Origin: Halobacteriales archaeon QH_7_65_31
GTDB lineage: Archaea > Halobacteriota > Halobacteria > Halobacteriales > Haloarculaceae
Assembly: GCA_003021785.1 (NCBI GenBank)
Contig: PXQU01000013.1
Location: 124,001 to 188,000 of the forward strand
Direction: 5' to 3'
DNA length: 64,000 nucleotides
Made by a program: the position numbers and the translations under genes. This document shows, one piece after another, positions 33,086 through 41,583 of this stretch; within the stretch, counting starts at the first letter, position 1, and each line of letters begins with the position of its first letter. The notes below the pieces were generated by a model. The model searched no databases and was not told the DNA's origin. It was given only the letters and a program-made list of their open reading frames with translations.

Positions 33086-33093
33086 GTGTACAC
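33086..33093. promoter_or_regulatory. Palindrome GTGTACAC in purNH-purB divergent region
   Basis: A perfect 8-bp palindrome lies between the two divergent purine genes. A related TGTACA is at 30244-30249 upstream of purS. It could be a common purine-regulator site, but short palindromes are frequent and no regulator is known from this window. Confidence 0.25.
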
Positions 33094-33188
33094 TCACACG
33101 GCCCTGTAGCGGGAATCAACGCCAGAGTACCCACGCTCATGCATCACGCGACCGACACCCCTTTTACCGCGCCGTCTGGACCGCACGT

Positions 33189-34565
33189 ATGACAGACCGT
33201 TCGTCGCTTTCGGCCGTCTCGCCGCTCGATGGTCGGTACGCCGGCTACACCGAGCCGCTGGTTCCGTACGCCAGCGAGCGAGCGCTCATCCGCGCTCGCG
33301 TCCGCGTGGAAACCGAATACTTCATCAGACTCGCCGACATCGTTCCGGCGTTCGACCTGTCCGACGAGGAGCGTGCGACCCTCCGCGACTGCTACGAGTC
33401 GTTCGACGAGGCCGACGCCGAGATAATCAAGCAGCTCGAAACGGAGGGGTGGAAGGGGTACGCCGCGACCAACCACGACGTGAAGGCCGTCGAGTACTTC
33501 GTCCGCGAGCACGCGCCGGAGCCGGCACGCCCGTTCGTCCACTTCGGGCTGACGAGCGAGGACGTGAACAACCTCGCACAGCGACTGCTCGTTGAGGGAG
33601 CTGTCGAGGAGGTACTCGCTCCGCGGCTGCGCGAGCTTCGCGACGCGCTCACCGAGATGGCACGCGAGCATCGCGACGTGGCGATGTTGGCCCACACGCA
33701 CGGCCAGCCGGCGACACCGACGACCTTCGGCAAGGAGCTGGCGGTGTATGCGGCACGGCTCGGGCGGGCAGTCGCGGAACTCGACCGCTCCGCCGACGGG
33801 CTGACCGGGAAGCTCGCCGGCGCGTCGGGGACCTACGCCGCCCACGCGGTCGCGTACCCGGATATCGACTGGCCCGCCGTCTCCGAGTCGTTCGTCGAGT
33901 CGCTCGGGCTGGCACATCGCCAGCGATCCACGCAGGTGAACCCATGTGACGATCTCCAGTCGGTGTTCGACACCCTTCGGAACGCGAACAACGTCCTGCT
34001 GGATCTGGACCGGGATATCTGGCTCTACGTCTCGAAGCGCTATCTCGGTCAGGAGACCGTCGCCGGCGAGACCGGCTCCTCGACGATGCCCCACAAGGTG
34101 AACCCCATCGACTTCGAGAACAGCGAGGGGAACCTCTCGAAGGCGAACGCCGATCTCGGCTTCCTCGGCGACTACGTTACCACCTCTCGGCTCCAGCGTG
34201 ATCTCTCGGACTCGACGGTGAAGCGGAACGTCGGCGCGGCCTTCGCCCACTGTCTCGTCGGCTACGAGAAGACGAGCCGCGGGCTGGCGAAGATCACGCC
34301 GAACGAGCAGGTCATGCGCGAAGAGCTGGCGGCGACGCCCGAGATCATCGGCGAAGCGGTCCAGACGATCCTCCGACGCGAGGGCCACGACGACGCCTAC
34401 GAGCGCGTGAAGGAGCTGACGCGGGGCCGGCAGGTCACGCTGGCGGCGTTCCAGGAGCTGTTCGACGAGCTGGACGTGGACGAGTCAGTGCGTGCGGAGC
34501 TACACGCACTGGACCCGACGGAGTACGTCGGGCTGGCGTCGGAGCTGGTGGACGGACTCGACTGA
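33189..34565 (+). CDS. purB: Adenylosuccinate lyase
   Basis: A 458-aa member of the fumarase/aspartase superfamily with the signature SSTMPHKVNPIDFENSEG and the TSEDVNN and HTHGQPATPTTFGKEL motifs (catalytic His and base). It acts twice in purine synthesis: SAICAR to AICAR, and adenylosuccinate to AMP. A TATA-like CCTTTTACC about 25 nt upstream suggests a leaderless transcript. It is divergent from purNH. Confidence 0.95.
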   Translation: MTDRSSLSAVSPLDGRYAGYTEPLVPYASERALIRARVRVETEYFIRLADIVPAFDLSDEERATLRDCYESFDEADAEIIKQLETEGWKGYAATNHDVKAVEYFVREHAPEPARPFVHFGLTSEDVNNLAQRLLVEGAVEEVLAPRLRELRDALTEMAREHRDVAMLAHTHGQPATPTTFGKELAVYAARLGRAVAELDRSADGLTGKLAGASGTYAAHAVAYPDIDWPAVSESFVESLGLAHRQRSTQVNPCDDLQSVFDTLRNANNVLLDLDRDIWLYVSKRYLGQETVAGETGSSTMPHKVNPIDFENSEGNLSKANADLGFLGDYVTTSRLQRDLSDSTVKRNVGAAFAHCLVGYEKTSRGLAKITPNEQVMREELAATPEIIGEAVQTILRREGHDDAYERVKELTRGRQVTLAAFQELFDELDVDESVRAELHALDPTEYVGLASELVDGLD

Positions 34566-34841
34566 GGGACTCCGATTTCGGTCACTCCGCCGGGCCGTCC
34601 CGCAGTATGTGGGATTCGTTGATGAGTGTCCGAGCTTAGTTACAGAGTGCAGCTTATATATGAGACTGTATTTCAGCAGAAAATACTTATCGACGAAGAT
34701 TAATCACTTGGCTGTGAAGTAAATCGTACGATCCAGTGACGGACGAAGGGCGGGGTGACGCGACCGCAAGAACGTTGCAGGCGTGAGTTTCAACATCGAC
34801 AACGGCCGTCCCTCCGGATACACCGCAGAACTAGAGACACG

Positions 34842-35243
34842 ATGACTGTACATAATACGACGACGAACCGCCGAAGCTTGTTAAAATTCGGAGCTGTTGC
34901 GTTCGCTGGAGCAATAGCCGGTTGTTCCAGCTCAGATACCGAGCCGGATATGGATATTAAAACTATCCGTGGAGAGACGACTGAGTTCCCGAGAATGGAC
35001 GTTGTTATGATCGTGACCAACGAGGGGGAAGACGTTGGGCGGCCTTGGGGAAAGCTGAAGCTTGAAGCCGGAGAGGAGATCATCGGCAGAAAGGAACAAC
35101 AAATGCGAGTGAATCCGCACAGCCAGACTGTTCTCAGTGGAACATTCGATTTTGTCGATTACGATCAAGAGACGACGTACACCATTTCGGGGACGATACC
35201 CGGCCACGATTGGGTCACTCCCGAAGAGGTGCATCATGAATAA
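34842..35243 (+). CDS. Tat-exported lipoprotein, first of a tandem pair
   Basis: A 133-aa protein with a twin-arginine signal (NRRSLLKFGA, then a hydrophobic core) and lipobox AIAGC, so the mature protein starts at a lipid-modified Cys. The mature part is one beta-rich domain (about 100 residues) ending TTYTISGTIPGHDWVTPEEV. The ATG at 34842 puts the signal at the N terminus. A closely related gene follows with an 8-nt overlap. The 275 bp before it are A/T-rich with TATA-like boxes. Extracellular function unknown. Confidence 0.8.
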   Translation: MTVHNTTTNRRSLLKFGAVAFAGAIAGCSSSDTEPDMDIKTIRGETTEFPRMDVVMIVTNEGEDVGRPWGKLKLEAGEEIIGRKEQQMRVNPHSQTVLSGTFDFVDYDQETTYTISGTIPGHDWVTPEEVHHE

Positions 35244-35628
35244 ACAGGAGCCAGTAACGAGGCGGCAGACGCTGCTGAAGGCCGGTGTCGTCTCGTTAGC
35301 GGGGATGACGGCTGGCTGTTCGAGTTCAGAGGATATGCCAGAGCTGGACATTCAGGATATCTCCGCCGAGACGACGGATGCACCCAGAATACGTGCAACG
35401 ATGGTGGTGAGTAATAACGGTGGAGCTGTTGGAACTCCGTTGGGGACAATAAAGGTAGAGCGGAACGGGGATCTCCTCGGACAGAAGAAACAGAAAATGA
35501 CGGTTATCCCTAAAAGTGAGGCTAAACTCGTAGGAGACTTCGGTTTTGTTGATTACGATCGAGAGACGACGTACACCGTTTCAGGGACGATCCCCGGTTA
35601 CGATTGGGTCACTCCCGACGATGTATAG
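35236..35628 (+). CDS. Tat-exported lipoprotein, second of a tandem pair
   Basis: A 130-aa paralogue of the preceding protein: twin-arginine signal TRRQTLLKAG, lipobox MTAGC and the same ending TTYTVSGTIPGYDWVTPDDV. Roughly half of the mature residues match by eye, so the duplication is not recent. The genes overlap by 8 nt. Its codons are less GC-rich than the purine genes nearby, hinting at acquisition. The 230 nt downstream hold no gene. Confidence 0.8.
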   Translation: MNKQEPVTRRQTLLKAGVVSLAGMTAGCSSSEDMPELDIQDISAETTDAPRIRATMVVSNNGGAVGTPLGTIKVERNGDLLGQKKQKMTVIPKSEAKLVGDFGFVDYDRETTYTVSGTIPGYDWVTPDDV

Positions 35629-35858
35629 CTACTCTTCGACGGTGAACTCGGCTGGTCGCTCGGGATGGACCCCTGAAAAACTGGTTCGAACGTGGCAACG
35701 TTCTCGGTAGATTCGAGTGTTTTAGCCATCATCTCACCGAGGAGTTCACAGAGTCGATCCGTCGTACCGGACGCAATCTGCTGTTTACCTAAGTGAGACG
35801 CTAAGGCCCCTCGTTCAACGAGCGACCGACGGGAGCGAGCAGGGAGGGGATACAGCGT

Positions 35859-38027
35859 TCACAGCAGAAACCGCTCTTTCTCCTCGCTCATATCGACGAA
35901 GGAGTCGGCCGCATCGAGCAGCTCCTCGGCGGCGGCGTTGCCGAAGGAGAACACCTCGACGCGGACGCCCTGATGGCGGAGATGCGAACAGAGCCGCGAG
36001 AAGTCGCCGTCGCCGGAACAGAGCGCGACCACGTCGACGTGGTCGCCCAGCGTCACGGCGTCGAGCGAGATCCCCACGTCCCAGTCGGCCTTCTTCGAGC
36101 CGTCGGCGAACGTCTTGATGTCCTTGATCTTCGGCTCGAAGCCGATCTCCTCGATCGCCTCGAAGAACTCCTCCTCGTTGGGCGAGTCCGCGCGGATGAC
36201 GTACGCGATGGCGCGCACGAGCTCGCGGTCGGCGACGATCGCATCGAGCAGCGTCTCGTAGTCGACGTTCCGCGAGTAGAGGCTGTGCGAGGAGTGATAG
36301 AGATTCTGCGAGTCGGCGAGGACGGCGACCCGCTGGCCTTCGTGCAGTGGCGGCATATCACCACTCGACGGGGTGGGACGGAAAGCGTGTCGCTCGACGA
36401 TGATGTCCCCGGCAGTGCCGTCACCGATCCCCGGGATCGCCGTCAGCTCGTCCATCGACGCCTCGTTCACGTCGAGCGGGTGGGGCACACCTGTCACTGA
36501 CCGGTAGCCGTGGTCGGTGACGGCCACGTCCATCGACTGTCCGAGTTCGCGTTCGCCCGGAATCGCGATGAGCAGGGAGTACGTGCCGAGCTGCCGACCG
36601 AAGGTGCGACCGTCCTGATGATACTCCAGATGCACGTCCGGGAGGACGGTCCCGACCGGGGCGACCCGCTTGAGCATGGGACGGTCCACCTGCTCGCGCA
36701 CCTCCTGTTTGTAGGCGTTGAAGTTTCGCTTGTGTGCCTTCGCAATATCGGCTCCCGTTTCGGCCATCTCCGTCCCCTCGAAGGCCATCACCTGCCGGAT
36801 ATTGATACGACGGACCAGCAGCTCCTCGTCGAGGAGTCGGTTCAGGAACCGCTTGTTGTGCTCGTACGTCTCCGGGCGCTCGCCCATCAGACCGTGGACG
36901 AGATTGATCCCCGGTAGGAGCTTCGGGAGTCGGTTGACCGCGTCGTCGCCGAACGACGGCGCGTCCTCGGGGGACTCACCGGGTCGCCAGCCGCCCGCCT
37001 CGTTGACGATCCGGACGGCTTCGAGACACTCGTCGGCGGTGACGAGCAGGTTGTTCTGCTCTTGAACGACTGGGTCGGCCGACTCCAGCCCGAACGCCGC
37101 GGTGTCACCGGCCGTATTGTACTCCGCGATCGTGCGGATTGCCTCCCGCGACTGCTCGGGATACTCGACGATCGTGACGGGGTTCATATTGTCGAGGTGG
37201 AGCGTTTCGAGGTCGGGAGCCACCTCGCGAATCCCGCGGTAGAGATCGTCGAGCGCGTCCGGATTCGGCGCTTCGCCGTCGCCGCCGTACGCGAGGATAT
37301 CGGCCTGTCGGCCGAGCCGGAAGTGGCGCGTGCCGTGTTCGTAGAGCGCCTTGACCTCGCCGGTAACGGCGTCGACCGACCGGAACCCGGGATCGCCGTA
37401 CATCGGCTCCGTGCAGAAGGAACATCGGTATGCACACCCCCGAGACGTCTCCATCTCGCAGATGAGATACTCCGGGTGGTTCGGATGCTGTTCGACGATG
37501 AACGCACCGTCCGTCGCCCACCGCGCCAGCTCCTCGTTCGATCGGTAGCGGTCCTCGAACCCCGACAGTCCGCCGTGGACGAGATCGTACGCCGCCGCTT
37601 CGATGTCGGCCATCGCGAGGTGGTCGAAGTCGAGATCGTCGCGTTCCATGTCCTGTGCGCCGGCGTTCTCCTCGCCGACGCCGAACCGGATCGGCCCGCC
37701 CATCAGCGTCGTCCCCTCGGCGGTCCACGCGAGCTCGCGCACCTCGTCGGGTTCGGCGGGCGTCCCGCCGACGTAGCTGCCGGGGACGGTCATCCCGCCG
37801 ACGTAGATGAACAGATCGGCGTCTTCCACGTCGCGCCACTTCGCCGTGTCGTCGCGGAGTTCGTCGATAGTGTGGTATGTGATCTGTGCGGCGGGGACGC
37901 CAGCGTCGACGAGCGCGCCGGCGGTGTAGCGGGGGTACGTCGAGATGTACGGCGGGACCCCGAAATGCGCCGGCTCGTCAACGTAGCCGTCGACGAGCGT
38001 CACCGAGAGCGTCGCTGGGTCCGTCAT
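35859..38027 (-). CDS. Radical SAM protein fused to a NYN/PIN-like nuclease domain
   Basis: A 722-aa protein. An N-terminal cobalamin-binding-like domain (about 1-190) leads to a radical SAM core with the cluster motif CAYRCSFC, then a TRAM-like segment and a helix-hairpin-helix (LTAIPGIGDGTAGDIIVERH, about 535-556). After a linker of about 10 residues comes a full NYN (LabA/DUF88-type) domain (about 559-722; VAVLADSQNLYHS, DWDVGISLDAV, CSGDGDFSRL). The radical SAM part usually ends as a separate protein; here the frame runs on without a stop. The ATG at 36356 could also start the NYN protein alone. Confidence 0.82.
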   Translation of the reverse strand: MTDPATLSVTLVDGYVDEPAHFGVPPYISTYPRYTAGALVDAGVPAAQITYHTIDELRDDTAKWRDVEDADLFIYVGGMTVPGSYVGGTPAEPDEVRELAWTAEGTTLMGGPIRFGVGEENAGAQDMERDDLDFDHLAMADIEAAAYDLVHGGLSGFEDRYRSNEELARWATDGAFIVEQHPNHPEYLICEMETSRGCAYRCSFCTEPMYGDPGFRSVDAVTGEVKALYEHGTRHFRLGRQADILAYGGDGEAPNPDALDDLYRGIREVAPDLETLHLDNMNPVTIVEYPEQSREAIRTIAEYNTAGDTAAFGLESADPVVQEQNNLLVTADECLEAVRIVNEAGGWRPGESPEDAPSFGDDAVNRLPKLLPGINLVHGLMGERPETYEHNKRFLNRLLDEELLVRRINIRQVMAFEGTEMAETGADIAKAHKRNFNAYKQEVREQVDRPMLKRVAPVGTVLPDVHLEYHQDGRTFGRQLGTYSLLIAIPGERELGQSMDVAVTDHGYRSVTGVPHPLDVNEASMDELTAIPGIGDGTAGDIIVERHAFRPTPSSGDMPPLHEGQRVAVLADSQNLYHSSHSLYSRNVDYETLLDAIVADRELVRAIAYVIRADSPNEEEFFEAIEEIGFEPKIKDIKTFADGSKKADWDVGISLDAVTLGDHVDVVALCSGDGDFSRLCSHLRHQGVRVEVFSFGNAAAEELLDAADSFVDMSEEKERFLL

Positions 38028-38067
38028 ACGTACTCTGGGACACCGAGAGAGAAAACCCCGCCGGTCC

Positions 38068-38880
38068 TCAGGCGTAGATACACCCTTCGAGCGGGTCGTA
38101 CCGCGCCGACTCCGGCTGGAAACCGTTCGCGACGGCGCGCGCGACGGCCACCGTCCCGACGACCGAATCGAGTGCATCGCCACCGGTCTCTGCGATCAGC
38201 CGGTCGGCGAGGCCGTCGTCCATCGTGACGCCCCACGCTCGCAGGCCGGCGACGATCTCCTTGCGGCGCGGGCGTTCGTTCTCGTGGGTTCCGCCTTTGT
38301 ACCGCTCGTCCGGGAGACCGAGCGCGCGCAGGGTCGCGGCCGGATAGATTTCACACAGCGTCGGTCCACTCTCTGTCGGAGCCATCGGCTCGACGCCCAC
38401 CCTGTCACCGAGGACGAGCGGCGCGAGTACGTCCCGAACGCCGTGGAGCGTCTGATACCGCGTGATGAACGAGTACGGCGAGGACGCACCGGTCGGCCCG
38501 TCCGTCTCGCGTTTGAGCTCCACGCCGTCGCTGTCGCTGGCGCGGGCGCGCTCCTTCAGGTCGGTCTGCATCGCCTTCCCGTCGCTGTCGGCGAATGCCG
38601 CGGCGAACCACCGGAGGAAGCTGGACCACGAGCCGCGAGCGTCACGCGGCACGAGCACGCGCGGGAGTCCGAACGAGAAGTCGAGACCGGCGACACCGTC
38701 TCGTTCGACGAGCCACGTACGCAGCGCGGTGAGGACGGCGGCCCGATCGGTGACGCCGAACCGCTCACCGGCCGACGCACAGCGCTCGATGCGGAGTCCG
38801 TCGTCGGTCGGGCGGGCGCTGGCGATCCAGATATCCGCTGCCGGGCGAGCGGCTCCGCTGAAGTCGATACCGTGGTACAC
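38068..38880 (-). CDS. DUF429 family predicted RNase H-fold nuclease
   Basis: A protein of 270 aa if translation begins at GTG 38880 (M-Y-H-G-I-D-F-S-G), the conserved start of this family; an ATG at 38940 would add 20 unrelated residues and overlap the next gene. The motifs GIDFSGAA, GLDFSFGLPR and TLCEIYPAA are typical of DUF429, a predicted RNase H-like fold with acidic residues in the first strand. Function unproven. Confidence 0.72.
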   Translation of the reverse strand: MYHGIDFSGAARPAADIWIASARPTDDGLRIERCASAGERFGVTDRAAVLTALRTWLVERDGVAGLDFSFGLPRVLVPRDARGSWSSFLRWFAAAFADSDGKAMQTDLKERARASDSDGVELKRETDGPTGASSPYSFITRYQTLHGVRDVLAPLVLGDRVGVEPMAPTESGPTLCEIYPAATLRALGLPDERYKGGTHENERPRRKEIVAGLRAWGVTMDDGLADRLIAETGGDALDSVVGTVAVARAVANGFQPESARYDPLEGCIYA

Positions 38881-38917
38881 GTCCGTCCCTCGGGCCGCGC
38901 GTGCTAAGTGGTTCGCC

Positions 38918-39604
38918 TCACAGCAGCCGGCGGAACTCACCGAGCGGCGGGAACTCCAACGTCTCGTCGGCGTCCGGATCGCGGACGACCGGTCGAAGTG
39001 GGGTGGTCGTCTCCACGAGCGGTGAGTCGAAATGGCGGGCGTACATGGCGTTCACCTCGACGCCGCCGGCGAGCCGAGTGAACGCGGGGAGCATCAGGAG
39101 ATCGTTGTCACCGTACACGTCCTCGCCAGTGAGATAGCAGGGCCGGCGCTGTCCCTCGATATCGATTGCCGGATGGCCGTGACCGATTATGTAGCCGTCG
39201 GCATCGGTCGTCGGCTCCTCGTGTCCGTGACATACCACCCAGTCGCCGATTCGGTACTCGGATTGGGTCGGGCCGTCCCACACTGCTTCGAGCATCGAAT
39301 CGTGGTTACCGGGGGTGACGACGAGCCGCGTGCCGGCGTCACGACAGGTAGCAGTTAGTTCGCGGATCGTCTCGCGCACGCCTCGGGGGAGCGTCGAGAA
39401 CGTGTGGAGCAGATCGCCCGCCACGACCACCTCGCGCGGCCCGAACTCGGCGATAAGCCGCTCAAACCGGGTCGTCAGATCGCCGTGTTCACCCACCCGT
39501 AGCTCTAAGTTCGAGGACGCGTCGCGCCCGACGTGGAGATCAGCGAGGACGAGCGTCGCCGCGTCGGGGAGATAGACCGCCCGGTCGCGATACGTCCGCT
39601 CCAT
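38918..39604 (-). CDS. Calcineurin-like metallophosphoesterase
   Basis: A 228-aa protein with all metal-binding motifs: ADLHVGRD, VVAGDLLH, GNHD, CHGHE and GHGHP. It belongs to the archaeal YkuE/MPE family, often found beside Lhr-type helicases; no helicase is adjacent here. Likely a phosphodiesterase on nucleotides or nucleic acid. It precedes the DUF429 nuclease-like gene on the same strand with a gap of about 40 nt, so they may be co-transcribed. Confidence 0.85.
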   Translation of the reverse strand: MERTYRDRAVYLPDAATLVLADLHVGRDASSNLELRVGEHGDLTTRFERLIAEFGPREVVVAGDLLHTFSTLPRGVRETIRELTATCRDAGTRLVVTPGNHDSMLEAVWDGPTQSEYRIGDWVVCHGHEEPTTDADGYIIGHGHPAIDIEGQRRPCYLTGEDVYGDNDLLMLPAFTRLAGGVEVNAMYARHFDSPLVETTTPLRPVVRDPDADETLEFPPLGEFRRLL

Positions 39605-39697
39605 ACCCGAGCGAGTAGGCGAGCGACTAAGAGGGTCGCGACCGCGACGCCGCCCGATCCGCGTTCGGATACCTGAGCGCAGAAATCGAGGAGCCGT

Positions 39698-39922
39698 TCA
39701 GGGAAGCTCGATGTCCGTCTCTGCGCGCTGTGCCGCGCGACGGACGGCCTCGTAGTAGGTGGCGGCGTCCGCCTCGAAGACGAACGTCGCCAGCTCGTCG
39801 AAGCCGAAGTCCTGCGCGAGAAACTGCGTGCCCATCCAGTTGGTCGGCTGGTCGATCTCGCCGCTGTCGAGCAGCTCGGCCAGCTGCGCCACCACCGTCT
39901 CCGTGATATCGATTCGTGTCAT
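39698..39922 (-). CDS. Conserved small haloarchaeal protein
   Basis: A 74-aa acidic helical protein (MTRIDITETVVAQLAELLDSGEIDQP ... TYYEAVRRAAQRAETDIELP). No zinc site or membrane helix. It lies 7 nt downstream of the J-domain gene, same strand, so they are probably one operon. I do not recognise the family. Confidence 0.65.
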   Translation of the reverse strand: MTRIDITETVVAQLAELLDSGEIDQPTNWMGTQFLAQDFGFDELATFVFEADAATYYEAVRRAAQRAETDIELP

Positions 39923-39929
39923 CGTGTGT

Positions 39930-40592
39930 TCATGCCGTCTGTCGTGTCGCCGTCGCGTACGCCTCCTGCACCTGGCGGAAGGACTCCTCGTCGCCGCCGT
40001 GGTCGGGATGGACCTCTTTCACGCGATCTCGGTAGGCGGCTCGCAGCTCTGTTTCGTCTGCCGTCGCCGGGACGCCGAGCGTCTCGTAAGCAGCGAGCTT
40101 CGGCTGTGGCTCGGTGTCGCCGGCGAGCGTCTGCTGGTCGTTCCGCTCGTACCGGGTGCGCCGCTCGCGCCGCTCGCGGTCGCGCTCCGGCTCCGGCGTC
40201 ACGAACGGGAGCCGGTAGCCGAGGTTGACGCTCGGCATCTCGTACTCGACGAGCACCGGGTGCGTGGAACGGTCGCCGAGCGCGTAGAACGCTTGCGGAT
40301 CGAACGTGACGGCCACGTCGCGGTCGGGGAGGTAGAACGCGACCGACTGCTCACCGAGCACGCGGTCCTCGACGTACCGCTCACCGATCTCGTCCAGATA
40401 CTCGCGCACGTCCGCTCGCCGGCGACTGTCGCCGTCGGATCGACTGTCGGACGGTCGGGCCGCGGTCGGGAACAGCCGCACGCCGGCGAGGAAGATCCCG
40501 GCGATCGCCGCCGTCGCAGCGCCACCGGCAACGAGTCCGAGACGGACCCACTGGGGAAGCGAGGCGACGAGATCTGCGAGCACTGCGAACAC
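39930..40592 (-). CDS. Membrane-anchored protein with C-terminal J domain
   Basis: A 220-aa protein. One N-terminal membrane helix (GLVAGGAATAAIAGIFLAGV, about 19-38) is followed by a soluble middle domain (about 60-135) and a basic linker. The last 60 residues form a J domain (AAYETLGVPATADETELRAAYRDRV) with HPD in KEVHPDHGG. Layout mirrors 19639-20253 but the middle differs. Presumably recruits Hsp70 to the membrane. Confidence 0.82.
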   Translation of the reverse strand: MFAVLADLVASLPQWVRLGLVAGGAATAAIAGIFLAGVRLFPTAARPSDSRSDGDSRRRADVREYLDEIGERYVEDRVLGEQSVAFYLPDRDVAVTFDPQAFYALGDRSTHPVLVEYEMPSVNLGYRLPFVTPEPERDRERRERRTRYERNDQQTLAGDTEPQPKLAAYETLGVPATADETELRAAYRDRVKEVHPDHGGDEESFRQVQEAYATATRQTA

Positions 40593-40631
40593 ATTCCCCG
40601 TATGTGAACGGGGCCTAAGAATCTCTCGCCG

Positions 40632-41384
40632 TCAGCCGATGTAGCGCAGGTCGTCGTCGGGGGTCTGTGCGCCCTGCTGTTGCATCTCCTGCATCTTCTC
40701 CATCACTTCCTCCATCTCGTCGGCCCGCTCGTCGAGCGAGGCGTAATCCACCTCGAAGTCGAGTCTCGCACACAGCACGTCGAGGATCGCACGTGCGCTC
40801 TTCGGATCGACGAGATAGCCGGAGGTCTCCCCCATCAGACAGGCCGCCTCGAAGCCGCGGCGACCGCCGAGTCCGAGCACGAGCCCCGAGACGCCGACCA
40901 CGCCGCCCGCGGGTTCGTCGTCGCGGAACTCCACGCCGGCGGACTCCAGCGGCTCGACGAGCGAGGCGTCGCTCACCGCGCCGACGACGCTGTACTCCTC
41001 GATGAGCTCGCCCGTCGGCACGCCGCCGAGCGCGTACGCCGTCTCACAGCCGCACTCGGCCGCAATGTCCAGAAACGTCGAGGTGAGACGGTAGTGGCCC
41101 GGCCCGTCCCCGGCCTGCTGGTCACCGGTCAGTACGAGCAGGTCCGTCTCGCCGGTGTCGACGGCGTGAAACTCCGCGCACGCCAGCTCCGAGACGCCGC
41201 CGTCGACGGTGACCTGCGGCGGGAAATGCTCCGAGTAGACGGTCGCGACGTGCTCCGCGTCGAACTCGTCAACGAGGTGGTCGGCCGCCAGCTTGCCGAC
41301 GTGACCGACGCCCGGGAGTCCTTCCACGAGCGCGGGCGTATCGAGCGACGGCTCGGCGTGCCAGATGACATCGACTTCGTCCAT
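40632..41384 (-). CDS. PAC2-family proteasome assembly chaperone-like protein
   Basis: A 250-aa protein. PAC2 motifs are VEGLPGVGHVGKLAADHLV near the N terminus, LVLTGDQQAG and the helical GVVGVSGLVLGLGGRRGFEAACLMGETSGY, with a C-terminal coiled coil (DEMEEVMEKMQEMQQQ). In many haloarchaea this gene directly follows eif2a-nop10. Here nop10 is 5.2 kb away, with two accessory genes in between. The role in proteasome assembly is inferred from eukaryotic and archaeal relatives. Confidence 0.85.
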   Translation of the reverse strand: MDEVDVIWHAEPSLDTPALVEGLPGVGHVGKLAADHLVDEFDAEHVATVYSEHFPPQVTVDGGVSELACAEFHAVDTGETDLLVLTGDQQAGDGPGHYRLTSTFLDIAAECGCETAYALGGVPTGELIEEYSVVGAVSDASLVEPLESAGVEFRDDEPAGGVVGVSGLVLGLGGRRGFEAACLMGETSGYLVDPKSARAILDVLCARLDFEVDYASLDERADEMEEVMEKMQEMQQQGAQTPDDDLRYIG

Positions 41385-41583
41385 ACCTATATCCCGAGGT
41401 CCGCACGTAAGTCGCGTTCGGTCGTCGTCTCCCCCGCGGTGTCGATACCCGGTCGGTCGCCGGCCGTCACCGGCCGTCGGGGGTCCGGTCGAGCAGTCCG
41501 CGCGGTCCCCGTATCTCCGTCGGCCAGCCCGGGCGAGAGCCAACAGCGGTATCACGCTCCGCACACTCTACCCGGTGAGACAG

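Noticed and set aside
30556-33192. 878-aa open frame on the + strand
   Set aside because: It is antisense to purC and purNH, whose conserved motifs are clear. Its composition is that of a GC-rich shadow frame with many Arg/Val/Asp/Gly repeats.
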